A stretch of DNA of 64,000 bases from Sva-07 sp963717385 (lineage in GTDB: Bacteria > Actinomycetota > Acidimicrobiia > Acidimicrobiales > Ilumatobacteraceae): positions 434,001 through 498,000 of the forward strand of contig CAVQWE010000006.1 of assembly GCA_963717385.1 (NCBI GenBank). Reading direction: 5' to 3'. The notes under the pieces are model-generated. The model ran no database searches and was not told the origin of the DNA. It saw only the letters and a list, made by a program, of their open reading frames with translations. Made by a program: the position numbers and the translations under genes. Of this stretch, positions 43,944 to 56,209 are shown in pieces. The stretch's first letter is position 1, and every line of letters starts with the position of its first letter.

Positions 43944-46437
43944 TCATCCGCCGACGGCCGGCGCGGAGAGCTCTGCTCGTAACCGCTCGACCAGGGCGAC
44001 GAGCGCAGGCACGTAGGTCTGTCGCGGCCAGTTCGGTCAAGGGCTCGACCTTCGGGTGCGTGCCGTCGTAGCGAATCTGGTCGTCGATCGGCCGCCCCCG
44101 CTCGGCTGCTTCGAGGGTCTCGCGGTACGGGAAACCGTGCCAGCTGCGGTGTTGGTCGTCCCACTCGACGATCTGGTCGTTGACGCCTGCGAGTCGCTCG
44201 GGCAAGGTCATCTCCAGGCTGGAGAATCCGCCGATCGTGATCACCGGCAGATCGGCGACCAGCACCGGCAGCTTGGGTGGAAGGATCGCGAGCAGCGCAT
44301 CGAGTTCGGTGTCGCGGGCAGCAGCGAACTCCGGCGTACGCCGCGGTGCGACCGGCGGGTCCCCAGGGAAACGGTGCTCGACGAGTTCCATCGGTCCGGT
44401 CATCACGAACAACGCATCGGGTTCGAATGAGTCGATCAGCGGCGGCACTTTCTCGTGCCATGCAACACAGTCGTTCCCGACCCACTGGACGGTCGCGCTT
44501 GCCTCGCGTGGCCTCGGGCAGGCGAACGGGCATCCATTCGCACCCGCCCAGAGCACGTTCAGACCACCATCACCACCGTCGTACAAGGCTCGAGCAAAGT
44601 TGAGCGAGGTCGAGTCGCCGATCACCAACACGCGCAGTTCGTCGTCGGCTGCTCCATCGGCCGTCGACAGCGCTCGGATCACTGACGACGTCGCGGAGCA
44701 CCACGGCCAACTCGGCTCCGTCACCGGCGACCCGGTGCACCACCGGCCGCTCGACACCGATCCGTGCGAAGTGTCGGAAGAACTCGCTGTCGGGTGTTGC
44801 CTGGGTGTACCAGACGACCGGGATACCGGCGTCGGTGGCGTCGTCGATCGTCGCGAGCAGCGCGTCGATCATCGCTTCTTCCTGAACGCCGAGTTCGACG
44901 AGTTCCTCCACCGCCACGACCAGACCCCGCTTGGCGAGCGCGTCGTCGGCCTCGACACTGCCCGTGACCAGCACGAGCGCGTCGATGTCACCGGTCGAGC
45001 GAAGGGCCCGCCATCGATCCTCGACGGCTGCACACCCCGGCAGGTCGACGCTCGCGAGCGAGCAGTCGCTGCGCACGTCCTCGACGAACTCGTACTCGAC
45101 GCCGTCGGCGGCAGCGGACTCGAGGAGGCCGGCCGCGGATCGGGAACACTGCCCAGCACGGCGACACGCTGGGGCCCGGCAGGCTCGGGAATGGAGGACG
45201 CGTGTGGAAGCGACGACCCGGCCGGACCGTGATGTCGCTGGACCCGACCACCGGCGCCGGTGGCGGGCCGAACTCGACCACGTCCTGCTCGCCGAGCGCC
45301 AGGAGTTCCTCGGTCGACGTCAGCGCCGGTGTGGGGACGACGAGCACCGCAGCCACCGCCACGACCGCAGCGCCGGCCAGCATCGTCGGCACCATCACTC
45401 GGTCGCGCCCGATCAGTCGTCCGCGCCGAATGGGCTGTTCGATCAGTTGATACGACGCAATCGTGAGCACGAAGGTCACGGCGCACTGAACGACGAACAG
45501 CGGAATCGGGGCCAGACCTGTTTGTTCTTGGTCGATGCAGCAGGAACACCGGCCAGTGGAACAGGTAGATGCCGTAGCTCACCTTGCCGATCGCCACCAG
45601 CGGCTTGGCCTCCAGGAGGCGCGCCGGGAACCTCCCGCCGGCAACCGATGCGATCAATGCAGCAGAGATCAACGACACCCCGACCAGCCCACCGCTGTAG
45701 ATCCACGACTGCTGCACCGACGCCGACATCACGAGCGCGAGGAATCCGCCGATCGCCAACGAACCGGGCAGCCACGACCACGATCCGCCGGCAGCCAGCG
45801 GCCGACGGCGAAGCACCTGTGCGAGCGCGACGCCGACGAGCAGTTCGGCAGCTCGGGTATGGGTGCCGTTGTAGATGAGATCTCGGTCGGTCGTGAGCAG
45901 CGTCGAGAGGATCGATGCCGCGAGGAGTGCGCCCGTGGTTGCGGCGAGCGCGCGGGGGCTGCGACGCAGCGAGACGAGCACGACAACCGGCAAGACGAGG
46001 TAGATCTGTTCCTCGATCGCCAGCGACCAGAAATGGGCGACCGGACTCGGTTCGCCGAGGAACAGCTCCTGATAGCTCGTGGGAGCGAACGCAAACCGCC
46101 AGTTGGCGACGTTGGCCACAGATGCGATGAGATCACCGGGCAGGCGTCGCTGCTGACTGGCCATCCACCAGCCAGAAGCAAGCACCACCAGCAACAGGCA
46201 GACGTACGCAGCCGGGAGCAGCCGTCGCACACGGCGGCCGTAGAAGCGTCGCAACGACAGCGTCCCGGTCGTTGCGTGCTCGTCGAGGAGCAACGTCGTG
46301 ATCAAGAACCCCGACAGGGTGAAGAAGAGCGAGACACCGAGAAATCCGCCGGAGGCCGCGGCGAACTGGGCATGGAATGCCAGCACCGCGATGACCGCCA
46401 CTGCACGAAGCCCATCGAGCCCCGGAACGTAGTTCAC
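43944..46437 (-). CDS. Acyltransferase 3 with C-terminal tandem SGNH-like domains (about five frameshifts)
   Basis: From the GTG at 46437: PGLDGLRAVAVIAVLAFHAQ, LSLRRFYGRRVRRLLPAAY (RxxR motif), ten or more helices and YGIYLFHWPVFLL form an Acyl_transf_3 domain. The frame shifts near 45535 (VTFVLTIASYQLIEQPIRRG), 45220, 45140, 44690 and 44010. The extracytoplasmic part shows an SGNH-like segment (RVAVLGSV, then DIDALVLVTGSVEADDALAK) and a second with RVLVIGDSTSLNFARALYDG and the DxxH-like RYDGTHPK. The corrected length is about 830 aa. Such enzymes O-acylate surface polysaccharides. A divergent fucosidase suggests a glycan-modification locus. Confidence 0.82.
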
Positions 46438-46444
46438 CGGCGGC

Positions 46445-46450
46445 AAGGTA
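46445..46450 (-). promoter_or_regulatory. putative leaderless -10 box
   Basis: TACCTT on the minus strand ends 7 nt before the acyltransferase GTG at 46437, supporting that start. Confidence 0.45.
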
Positions 46451-46566
46451 GCTGCCGAGAACCCTCTTCCGGTACTCGGGCTGCAATCACGCGGCCAGGG
46501 AGGTGTGATCATCGGATCGAACTGCGGGTTCGTCTTGGTGGGCCACCTGCGCGACACTGGTCGTTC

Positions 46567-48716
46567 GTGGAGATGCCGACGTGGTGGAACGAGCGGCGAT
46601 TCGGCATCTTCGTTCACTCGAGCCTGGCCACCGTGCCTGCGTGGGCACCCATCGGTGAGTACTCCGACTGGTATCGCAGCCACCTCGGCGAAGACGTTCC
46701 CGGTGTCGTGCTCCACTCGAAACCGTTGGTCGAGGTCCTGGCTCACCACCGCGACCGCTGGGGCCACATCGAGCACTACGACGACTTCCTACCGCTGCTG
46801 ACCTACGACCGGTTCGACGCCGAGGCGTGGGCACGACTGATTGCGGAGGCCGGAGCTGGATACAGCGTCTTCGTGGCCAAACACCACGACGGCTGGTCGT
46901 GGTGGGATGCCCCGGGTTCCGAGCGGACGATGCTGCACGATGGTCCGAAGCGCAACGTGCTCGCCGAGTTCGCTGCAGCCTGTGAACGCAACGACATCGT
47001 GTTCGGCAGCTACTACTCGTTGCTCGACTGGGGCGACCCTCGCTTTCCGGATCCGAGCTACGTCAGCGAGGTGCTCCACCCGCACGTGATCGATCTCGTC
47101 GAGCGTTACGGGGCGAGCGTCCTGTGGGGTGATGGACACTGGGGCCACGGGTCCGACCTCTGGCGCACGAGCGATCTGCTCGAGCAGATCTGGAAGATCG
47201 ATCCGAATGTCATCGTCAACGACCGCTGGTCGGCGGCGACCGGAGATGTTCCCGCCGGAGGTCCGCCGCCGGTGCAGACCTTCGAGCACGACGCTCCCGA
47301 CACGATCATCGAGACCCCTTGGGAGCTGTATCGTGGAATCGGTTCGAGCTTCTGTCACAACCGAGCCGAGCGGGCCGAGCATCACCTCTCGGGCTTCGAC
47401 ATCGTGGCGCTGCTGACCGAAGTGGTCGCCAAGGGCGGCCACCTCCTACTGAACGTCGGCCCGGCGGCCGACGGCACCATTCCCGAGCTGCAACGCCGAC
47501 CGCTGCTCGAAGCCGGTGGCTGGATCCGTTCGCATCAGCGACTGATCGACGAAGCGGTGCCATGGGACCTCTGGGGCGGCGACGACGTCCGGTACCTGAG
47601 CCTCGACGGTCGGGTCCACGCGGTCGACCTCGCCGGACGCGGCCATCTCAGCGCCTTGACGCCCGATCGATACCGCGTCGAGTCGGTCGAACTCGAAGGT
47701 GCCACCGTCCGATTCCGCCAGGACGAGGACGGCACTCATCTCGACGTCGCCAAACCTTCCTTCGAGCGACGTAGCCGCGCTCGGTCGTGCCACCGAGATC
47801 ACCGTCTACGAACTCGTCGTCGTCGAGGTCGAGCGCCCTGCCGAGCTCTTCGCTCCCGCGCCCCGCCAGGCGATCGAACTCGCCCCGTTGCTCCGTGGCG
47901 CCGCTCCCGGCGACATCGTGCAGTTGGGCGATGGCCGGTATCTCGGGCCCGTCACGGTTCCGCCTGGCGTGATCGTGCGCGGGTTGGGCGGCACGCGCAC
48001 CACGATCGACGGAACAGGTTCGACGGCGGTGGTCCTCGAGCGCAACGCCCGCCTCGAGCACCTCCGCGTGACCGCAGGACCCGATCGGGTCGCTTGGTTT
48101 CCGAGTCCGGTCGTCGAGGTTCGCGGGCCATACGCCACGGTGCTCGGCTGTCGTCTCGACGGCCATGTGATGGTCCACGCAGATGGCGTCGTGGTGCGAG
48201 CGACCAGTGCTGCGGGCGTGGTGGCTGATGGGGCCGACCGCCTCACGATCTCACGATGTCAGTTCCGTGGGATGCGCTGGGACGTGGGGGTACACCTCGT
48301 CGGGGGAACCGGCCACGAGATCGATTCGTGCGAGTTGAGCAATCACCTGTGCGCGATCCGTGCTCACCGACACCACCGGCACGATCGTGCGCGGCAACAA
48401 CGCCACGGCCCGCTGGTGGGGAATCCATCTCGAGCAGACCGAGGGCGCACACGTCTACGGCAACTTCATCGACCACACGATGCGCGGTGTCGACATCGAC
48501 GGTGGCACACAGGCAGTCATCGATGGCAACGCCGTGTGCGACGGCGACAGCGGCTGCATCGTCGAATGGGGTGCATCCGATTGCCAGGTCAGCGGCAACC
48601 GTTGGGAACGCTGCCGAATCGGAGTGCTCGCATGGGATGTCGTTGGACTCCATGCCCACGACAACAAGGCCATCGACCTCCACGAACCGGACGCCGCCCA
48701 CGCCACCGGCCCCTGA
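46567..48716 (+). CDS. GH29 alpha-L-fucosidase fused to a right-handed beta-helix domain (two frameshifts)
   Basis: The first 400 residues are a GH29 fucosidase: MPTWWNERRFGIFVHSSLAT, YSVFVAKHHDGWSWWDAPGS, the nucleophile region ASVLWGDGHWGH, and VVAKGGHLLLNVGPAADGTI. After a frameshift at about 47755 it continues PNLPSSDVAALGRATEITVY and a parallel beta-helix (PGDIVQLGDGRYLGPVTVPP, GVIVRGLGGTRTTIDGTGST). After a second shift at about 48358 come further turns (GTIVRGNNATARWWGIHLEQ, NFIDHTMRGVDIDGG). No signal peptide is seen. Corrected length about 715 aa. The start may be the GTG at 46567 or the ATG at 46573. Confidence 0.85.
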
Positions 48717-48749
48717 CGTACACGATGTGTCGGACACATCGTGTACGTC
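48715..48749. terminator. Perfect 17-bp inverted repeat at a stop codon
   Basis: GACGTACACGATGTGTC and GACACATCGTGTACGTC are exact reverse complements with one G between. It begins within the TGA of the fucosidase gene and ends 10 nt before the convergent typA stop. A bidirectional terminator or palindromic repeat is likely; no second copy is seen here. Confidence 0.6.
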
Positions 48750-48758
48750 GGGCGGAGT

Positions 48759-50698
<1,940 letters not shown>

Positions 50699-50706
50699 GA
50701 CATGCC

Positions 50707-50712
50707 ACGCTA
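50707..50712 (-). promoter_or_regulatory. putative leaderless -10 box of typA
   Basis: TAGCGT on the minus strand ends 8 nt before the typA GTG at 50698. Confidence 0.45.
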
Positions 50713-50757
50713 TCGCCGATTCACGAACGAACGATCCCGGCCCACAGCGCACGGGTG

Positions 50758-50773
50758 ATACCCCTTGGGGTAT
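50758..50773 (+). promoter_or_regulatory. CsoR/CstR-like operator overlapping the tauE promoter
   Basis: ATACCCCTTGGGGTAT is a perfect 16-bp palindrome of the form bound by CsoR-family repressors, notably the persulfide sensor CstR. It overlaps TATGAT (50771-50776), a good -10 box that ends 6 nt before the GTG start of the TauE/SafE gene. Repressor binding would block the promoter. No CsoR-family gene is in the window. Confidence 0.7.
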
Positions 50774-50782
50774 GATGAGGAG

Positions 50783-51646
50783 GTGCGTGCACTGCTGGCC
50801 TCTCCATTGGGGTTCCTCATCGGGTTGTCGCTCGGCGCGCTCGGTGGCGGTGGATCGATCCTCGCCGTCCCAGCACTGGTGTACGCCGCAGGACAGGACC
50901 CGAAAGCGGCCACCACGACATCCCTCGTGCTCGTCACGATCACGGCCCTGATCGGGATGATCCCTCACTGGCGCGCCGGGCGAGTGCGTTTCGTCGCCGG
51001 CACCGTGTTCGGACTCGCCGGCATCGGCGGCTCGCTCCTCGGTTCAGCCTGGAATGAAGCCGTCGACGAAGACGTCTTGCTGCTCGCCTTCTCGGCCTTG
51101 ATGCTGGTTGCCGCCTACGCAATGTGGCGGCGTCTACCGAAGAACGTGGCACCCCAGGACTCGCCGGCCCCCGGCGACGGGCCGGCGGTCCGATCGGTCG
51201 GCGCGGCCGCCAGGTCCACCGATGAAGGGCAACTCGACACTGCACCGCAGACCGTCGCCGTCCGCTTCGATCTCGCGACGACCGCCAAGGTGGTCGTCGC
51301 CGGCTCGTTCGTCGGTCTGCTGACCGGGTTCTTCGGCGTCGGTGGCGGATTCGTGATCGTTCCAGCGCTCGTGCTCGCCCTCGGTTTCTCGATGCCCGAT
51401 GCGGTCGGGACGTCGCTGCTCGTGATTGCGGTGAACTCGACGGTGGCGCTCACCACTCGGCTGCCAGGGGGATCGATCGAGTGGGGTGTGATCCTGCCGT
51501 TCACGATCGCCAGTCTGATCGGCGTGTTCGTCGGCAGCCGCCTGGCCAGTACCCGCGACCCGAGTTTCCTGCAGAAGTGGTTCATCGGCTTCCTCGTCGT
51601 GATCGCTGCCTACACCGCGGTGAGTTCGCTGCTCGCCCTGCTCTAG
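50783..51646 (+). CDS. Sulfite exporter TauE/SafE family protein
   Basis: The 287-aa membrane protein has the internal duplication of TauE/SafE: GFLIGLSLGALGGGGSILAV and FVGLLTGFFGVGGGFVIVPA, each heading a four-helix half, with a hydrophilic linker of about 40 residues between. Family members move sulfite, sulfonates or related anions. The GTG at 50783 is fixed by the TATGAT box 6 nt upstream; longer frames would read through the operator. The CstR-type operator implies control by sulfane sulfur or copper, with sulfur the better fit. Confidence 0.9.
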   Translation: MRALLASPLGFLIGLSLGALGGGGSILAVPALVYAAGQDPKAATTTSLVLVTITALIGMIPHWRAGRVRFVAGTVFGLAGIGGSLLGSAWNEAVDEDVLLLAFSALMLVAAYAMWRRLPKNVAPQDSPAPGDGPAVRSVGAAARSTDEGQLDTAPQTVAVRFDLATTAKVVVAGSFVGLLTGFFGVGGGFVIVPALVLALGFSMPDAVGTSLLVIAVNSTVALTTRLPGGSIEWGVILPFTIASLIGVFVGSRLASTRDPSFLQKWFIGFLVVIAAYTAVSSLLALL

Positions 51647-51681
51647 CGCTTCCTGTCCGACTCGCTGGTTGCGCCTCGCTG

Positions 51682-51810
51682 GTGGGCACCATCACGCTCA
51701 GCCTGCGGCGTCGCGACCTGCTCCAGCGGGCACGGGTGAGCCTCGGCGACTCGGTCGACGATCTGCTCGCCGAAGACGCCGCCACCGGCGAAGCGGGCAC
51801 CGTCGACTGA
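51682..51810 (+). CDS. Possible small hypothetical protein
   Basis: A 42-codon frame from the GTG at 51682 reads MGTITLSLRRRDLLQRARVS, then an acidic tail (DSVDDLLAEDAATGEAGTVD). It has the local third-position GC bias and ends 16 nt before a family B palindrome, which elsewhere follows stop codons. No Shine-Dalgarno or family is recognised. It may instead be a decayed gene fragment. Confidence 0.3.
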   Translation: MGTITLSLRRRDLLQRARVSLGDSVDDLLAEDAATGEAGTVD

Positions 51811-51826
51811 CGCGTTCCCCATCTCC

Positions 51827-51875
51827 ATTCTCGTGAACAAGTTGCGGACTATGTGCGCACCTTGTTCACGAGAAC
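51827..51875. repeat. 49-bp imperfect palindromic repeat, family B copy 2
   Basis: The arms ATTCTCGTGAACAAGTTGC and GCACCTTGTTCACGAGAAC are inverted copies. Length and right arm are identical to the copy at 4099-4147. It lies between tauE and the cyclase genes. Confidence 0.8.
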
Positions 51876-51914
51876 AGCGTGGACGGGGCCACCAGTCGCC
51901 CCCGGCGCAGCGTC

Positions 51915-51920
51915 TACGGT
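51915..51920 (+). promoter_or_regulatory. putative leaderless -10 box
   Basis: TACGGT ends 6 nt before the ATG at 51927, in the context TCTACGGT that recurs before the LLM gene at 62366. Confidence 0.5.
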
Positions 51921-51926
51921 TGGTCA

Positions 51927-53300
51927 ATGACGTCGATCGACGACATCCCGCAGACGCGGTACGCCCGGGTGGACGGTCTGCGCATCGCCTATCAGCGCTT
52001 CGGTGTGGTCGGGGGTGTTCGCACGGTCATCATTCCTGGGCTGGTGAGCAACATCGATCTGGCGTGGGATCACGAGACGTACCGTCGGGCATTCGACCAC
52101 ATGCGCCGCCATCTCGATTGCGTCCACTTCGACAAACGGGGCATGGGCCTGTCGGACCGCTTCGACGATGCTCCGACGATCGCTGAGCGATCGCGCGACA
52201 TCGAGGCGGTCATGGATGCACTCGAATGGGAGTCGGCGTGCATCGTGGGGATCTCCGAAGGTGGGGCGATGGCCCGCCACTTCGCCGGCAGTCATCCGGA
52301 TCGGGTGGACGCAGTTGCGCTTGTCGGCACGATGTGTGACGACGCTCGCCGGGCACGCGCTGAGGTGCTGAGCGGGGAACGTTGGCGTCCTGATGACGAG
52401 ATGGCGGTGACGTGGATGGCCATGGTCGAGACCTGGGGTGAAGACGCACGTCCCATGCTCGAGCAGTTCGCTCCCTCTCAGGTCGACAACGACAGCTTCG
52501 TGCGGTGGACCAATCGGTTCAACCGTCTCGCGGTCTCACCCGGATCGTTGCTGAACCAGCTACTCAGCATCTCGAGCCATCACCGGTGCGATCCCGGACG
52601 TTGCGAGCAGAGCATCCCGACACTCATCGTGCATGGCGAAGGCGATCGGATCCTGCCGATCGGGAACGGTCGAGCGCTCGCCGAGCAGATGCCCCACGCC
52701 ACCTATGTCGAGTTGCCTGGCGAGGACCACATGTTCGTCGCATCGCGGAATTGGCGGGAGTTCATCGATCCGGTGATCCAGTTGTTCACCGGTCGAGGCA
52801 CCCACGATCGCAAACCGAGCGTCGCTTCGCCACCGTGCTCTTCACCGACATCGTCGATTCGACGGCACGCGGTCGCGATGCGGGCGACGAATCGTGGGCC
52901 GAACTCCTCGCCAGCCACGACCGGATCAGCCCGTCGAGTGATCGGCGACTCCGGTGGACGTGTCGTGAAATCGACAGGCGACGGCGTGCTCGCGATCTGG
53001 GACGTGCCGTCGCAGGCGGTTGCCGCCGCGTCGCAGTTGCGCGGCGACATCGCGGCGATCGGCGTCGACCTGCGGATGGGGCTCCACGTCGGCGAGATCG
53101 AGGTGCACCCCGACCTCGACATCTCCGGCGCTGCAGTCAACCTTGCGGCACGCATCGAGGCATCTGCCGGACCGAGCGAGATCCTCGTCTCGTCGACCAT
53201 GAAGGACATGCTCCTCGGGTCGTCGTTCGTCCTCGACGATCGTGGGCCACACGAGCTGAAGGGAATCGACGGTTCGTGGACCCTCTTCGCACTGGCGTGA
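51927..53300 (+). CDS. Alpha/beta hydrolase fused to a class III nucleotide cyclase (two compensating frameshifts)
   Basis: Residues 1 to about 290 are an alpha/beta hydrolase: FDKRGMGLSDRFDDAPTIAE, nucleophile elbow CIVGISEGGAMARHFA, and IPTLIVHGEGDRILPIGNGR. Between about 52805 and 52925 the correct text is in another frame (ERRFATVLFTDIVDSTARGR, SWAELLASHDRIS), which holds the first metal-binding aspartate of a class III adenylate/guanylate cyclase. The original frame resumes with GGRVVKSTGDGVLAIWDVPS and ISGAAVNLAARIEASAGPSE. The corrected length is about 457 aa. M. tuberculosis Rv1900c (LipJ) has the same architecture. It is followed after 4 bp by another cyclase-domain gene. Confidence 0.85.
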   Translation: MTSIDDIPQTRYARVDGLRIAYQRFGVVGGVRTVIIPGLVSNIDLAWDHETYRRAFDHMRRHLDCVHFDKRGMGLSDRFDDAPTIAERSRDIEAVMDALEWESACIVGISEGGAMARHFAGSHPDRVDAVALVGTMCDDARRARAEVLSGERWRPDDEMAVTWMAMVETWGEDARPMLEQFAPSQVDNDSFVRWTNRFNRLAVSPGSLLNQLLSISSHHRCDPGRCEQSIPTLIVHGEGDRILPIGNGRALAEQMPHATYVELPGEDHMFVASRNWREFIDPVIQLFTGRGTHDRKPSVASPPCSSPTSSIRRHAVAMRATNRGPNSSPATTGSARRVIGDSGGRVVKSTGDGVLAIWDVPSQAVAAASQLRGDIAAIGVDLRMGLHVGEIEVHPDLDISGAAVNLAARIEASAGPSEILVSSTMKDMLLGSSFVLDDRGPHELKGIDGSWTLFALA

Positions 53301-53304
53301 CGAC

Positions 53305-56034
53305 GTGACAGCGCACGATCCAACCGATGGTGCCCCGACCGGGTTGGTGTCGTTCTTGTTCACCGATGTCGAGGGCTCGACGCGGCTGTGGCAGCAACAC
53401 CCTGTCGAGATGTCGGCGGCTTTGGAGCGTCACGACGCAGTGATGCGCGAGGCGATCGGCTCGCAGGGCGGCTACGTGTTCTCGACGGCCGGCGATGCAT
53501 TCGCAGCCGCCTTCCACACCCCGAACCGTGCGGTCGATGCCGCAGTCAACGCCCAACGCGCACTCCTCGACGAGCCGTGGCCAGGCGATGTCCGCATCCG
53601 GGTGCGTATGGGGGTCCACACCGGTGAGGCGGTGGAACGCGACGGCGACTACTTCGGCTCCACGTTGAACCGAGGTGCCCGGGTGATGTCGGCCGGTCAC
53701 GGTGGGCAGATCCTGCTGACCTCGAGCACGCACGGCAGGCTCGACGACACACGCGTGACGTCGATCGATCTCGGCGAGCACGCGCTTCGAGACATCGACG
53801 GCACCGAACGCATCTTCCAGGTCGTGGCCGATGGCCTCGACGCCGACTTTCCCGAGATCCGCACGTCGAACGATGGCAGGACCCGCCTGCCGACCCAACG
53901 ATCGAGCCTGATCGGACGCGACGACGACATCGCCAACGTCCGTCGGCGGCTCCTCGACGCCCGCTTGGTGACCCTGACGGGGGCGGGTGGTTGCGGCAAG
54001 ACCCGTCTCTCGATCGAGGTCGCCGGACGAGAGAGCCAGACCTTCGTCGACGGTGCGTTCTTCGTCGACCTGGCCCGCATCGCCGACGACGACGAAGTTG
54101 CGGATGCGTTCGCTACCGGTATCGACTTCGTGCCGGACAACTCGGCTCCGACCGTGCAACAGATCAAACGGCGTATCGGGTCCAAGACGATGCTGCTCGT
54201 GGTCGACAACTGCGAGCACCTCATCGACGAGACAGCCGATCAGGTCGACGGGCTCCTCGCTGCGTGCCCGAACCTTCGGGTGCTCGCGACGAGCCGGGAA
54301 CCACTCGATGTCGACGGTGAGGTCGTGGTGCGGGTGCAGTCGCTCGACGTCGACGCCGATCACGGCCGCTCGCCCGCCGTACGCCTGTTCCTCGACCGCG
54401 CGAACGACGCCGGGGTCGAACTGTTGGCAGACGACGACACGACGATCGCCACGATCTGCGAGCGCCTCGACGGCCTCCCACTCGCGATCGAACTCGCCGC
54501 AGCTCGCACGACGGTGCTGTCGCCGGCGCAGATCCTCGAGCGCCTCACCGACCGGTTCACGCTGCTGACCGGCGGCCGCCGCCGCACTCGCGGTCGTCAA
54601 CAAACGCTCGAAGCGACCATCGACTGGAGCTACGACCTTCTCACCCCAGCCGAGCAGGACGCATTGAGACGGATCTCGGTGATGCCCGCAGCATTCGATC
54701 TCGCGCTCGCGAGCGCAGTACTCGGGGAGACCCCCGCGCACACCGTCGATCAACTCGAAGCACTCGTCGCTCGTTCGTTGCTGCACACTGTTCGGGGCGA
54801 CGGGTCAGGCGAGGTCCGATACCGGCTGTTGGAGACGATCCGTGTCTACGCATATCAGCGCCTGGTCGACGCCGGTGACGCCGAGGCGACCCGCGACCGG
54901 CACGCCGAGCACCTCGCGGACCGGCTCGATGCCTCTCCGACCGCGATGTCGATGCTGACCGAACACCACCTGCTCGCCGACGATGCGCTACTCGCTATCG
55001 ACTGGGCCCACAGCCGCGACGACCGCCTGCTGGGCGCTCGCCTCGTCTCGGGTGCGAGCCCGATCTTCATCGGGCGCGGCCTCAGCGACAAGGGCAGACA
55101 GCTCCACGAGTGGGCAGCCGACGGTCGACGACCCGATCCTGCGCAGCACGGTCCTTGCGAGCCACGCGCTGCTGGCGATCGCCAGTAGCGCCGGTGGTGC
55201 GTACGCGAAGCTTGCCCGCCGAGCCCTGGATGTCGCTGGCGATCGGCCGTTTGCCCGCCGAGTGTGGTGCTACATGTACCAGGCCCTCGAGCTGACATTC
55301 ATCGACCCCGCGGGAGCGCGGAGACTCCTTCAAGCCGCCCAGGAGGAACTGGACAGATCGCGCCCGGACCCGAACGCCGACACCGGAATCGTTCTCTTCA
55401 CGGCCCCCCTGTCGATCTGGGAGCGCGACTACCGCACAGCGTTGGCTGCAAGCGCCGGCAGTCTTGGCCAGCCTCGCCTGGATCCTCTGGTGGGGATGAA
55501 CCTCCACGGCGCACACCTGCTTGCTGCGTTGTTGTGTGAGGACCACGACGCCATGAATCACCACCTCACCGACCCCGACATCGAAGCGATGCGCCAGCAG
55601 TGGCTCGAGGGGCGCGCCGAGGCGAGCACTGGCTGCTCAGCTACGAGGCAATCCGGTGCGCAGCGCTCGCGTGGACAGGCGAGTTCGAATCGGCGCGACG
55701 GAACCTCGCGGACGCCTCGGCGATGATCGGCACCGACGCAATGTCAGGGCTCGACGCCGACCTGCTGGGAGCCTTCGCATGGGTGTGCCTGGCAGCCGGC
55801 GAAGTCGACCGTGCCAGAGAGCTGCTCGACGACACCTACGCGATGGCTCGATCACCGAACACCCATCTGCTGCTGACCGAGGCCCGCGAGCGGGCAAACG
55901 GGATCACCGATGCGACGATCGAGTCACGCAACGCCGAGGGCGCCCGCTGGTACCTGCTGCTCGACACGATCCGCGCCGAGCGCCGCACCCAACGCATGAT
56001 CGACAGCGAACTCGACCGACTCCATCTCAGGTAG
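53305..56034 (+). CDS. Cyclase-domain/NB-ARC-type ATPase/TPR-like regulator (two frameshifts)
   Basis: The N-terminal 170 residues are a class III cyclase-like domain (LVSFLFTDVEGSTRLWQQHP, VFSTAGDAFAAAFHTPNRAV, LNRGARVMSAGHGGQILLTS). A STAND-type ATPase follows: VTLTGAGGCGKTRLSIEVAG, MLLVVDNCEHLID, NLRVLATSREPLDVDGEV and DGLPLAIELAAARTTVLSP. The C-terminal helical repeats change frame near 55118 (DDPILRSTVLASHALLAIAS) and 55625 (EHWLLSYEAIRCAALAW), ending SELDRLHLR. The corrected length is about 909 aa. Such proteins are signal-transducing regulators in actinobacteria; no DNA-binding domain is visible. It is probably co-transcribed with the preceding hydrolase-cyclase. Confidence 0.85.
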
Positions 56035-56209
56035 CGGCCCCGGTGGCGCCGCTCCTCACGACGGTCTGGCGACCACCACGTGGCCACGCCGGTCGAGCAC
56101 CTCGTGGTCGGATGGGAACGCCGAGTGGGTGACCGATGCGCAGCGCCCGTTCGGCGATCGCCGCCCGAGTCAGGTGTGCCCTTCTGCAGCCGACGAGCGA
56201 CATGTGCAG

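Noticed and set aside
45535..46566. N-terminal 340 codons of a long frame entering the fucosidase gene
   Set aside because: This part is antisense to the acyltransferase; fucosidase homology begins only at the GTG/ATG near 46567.
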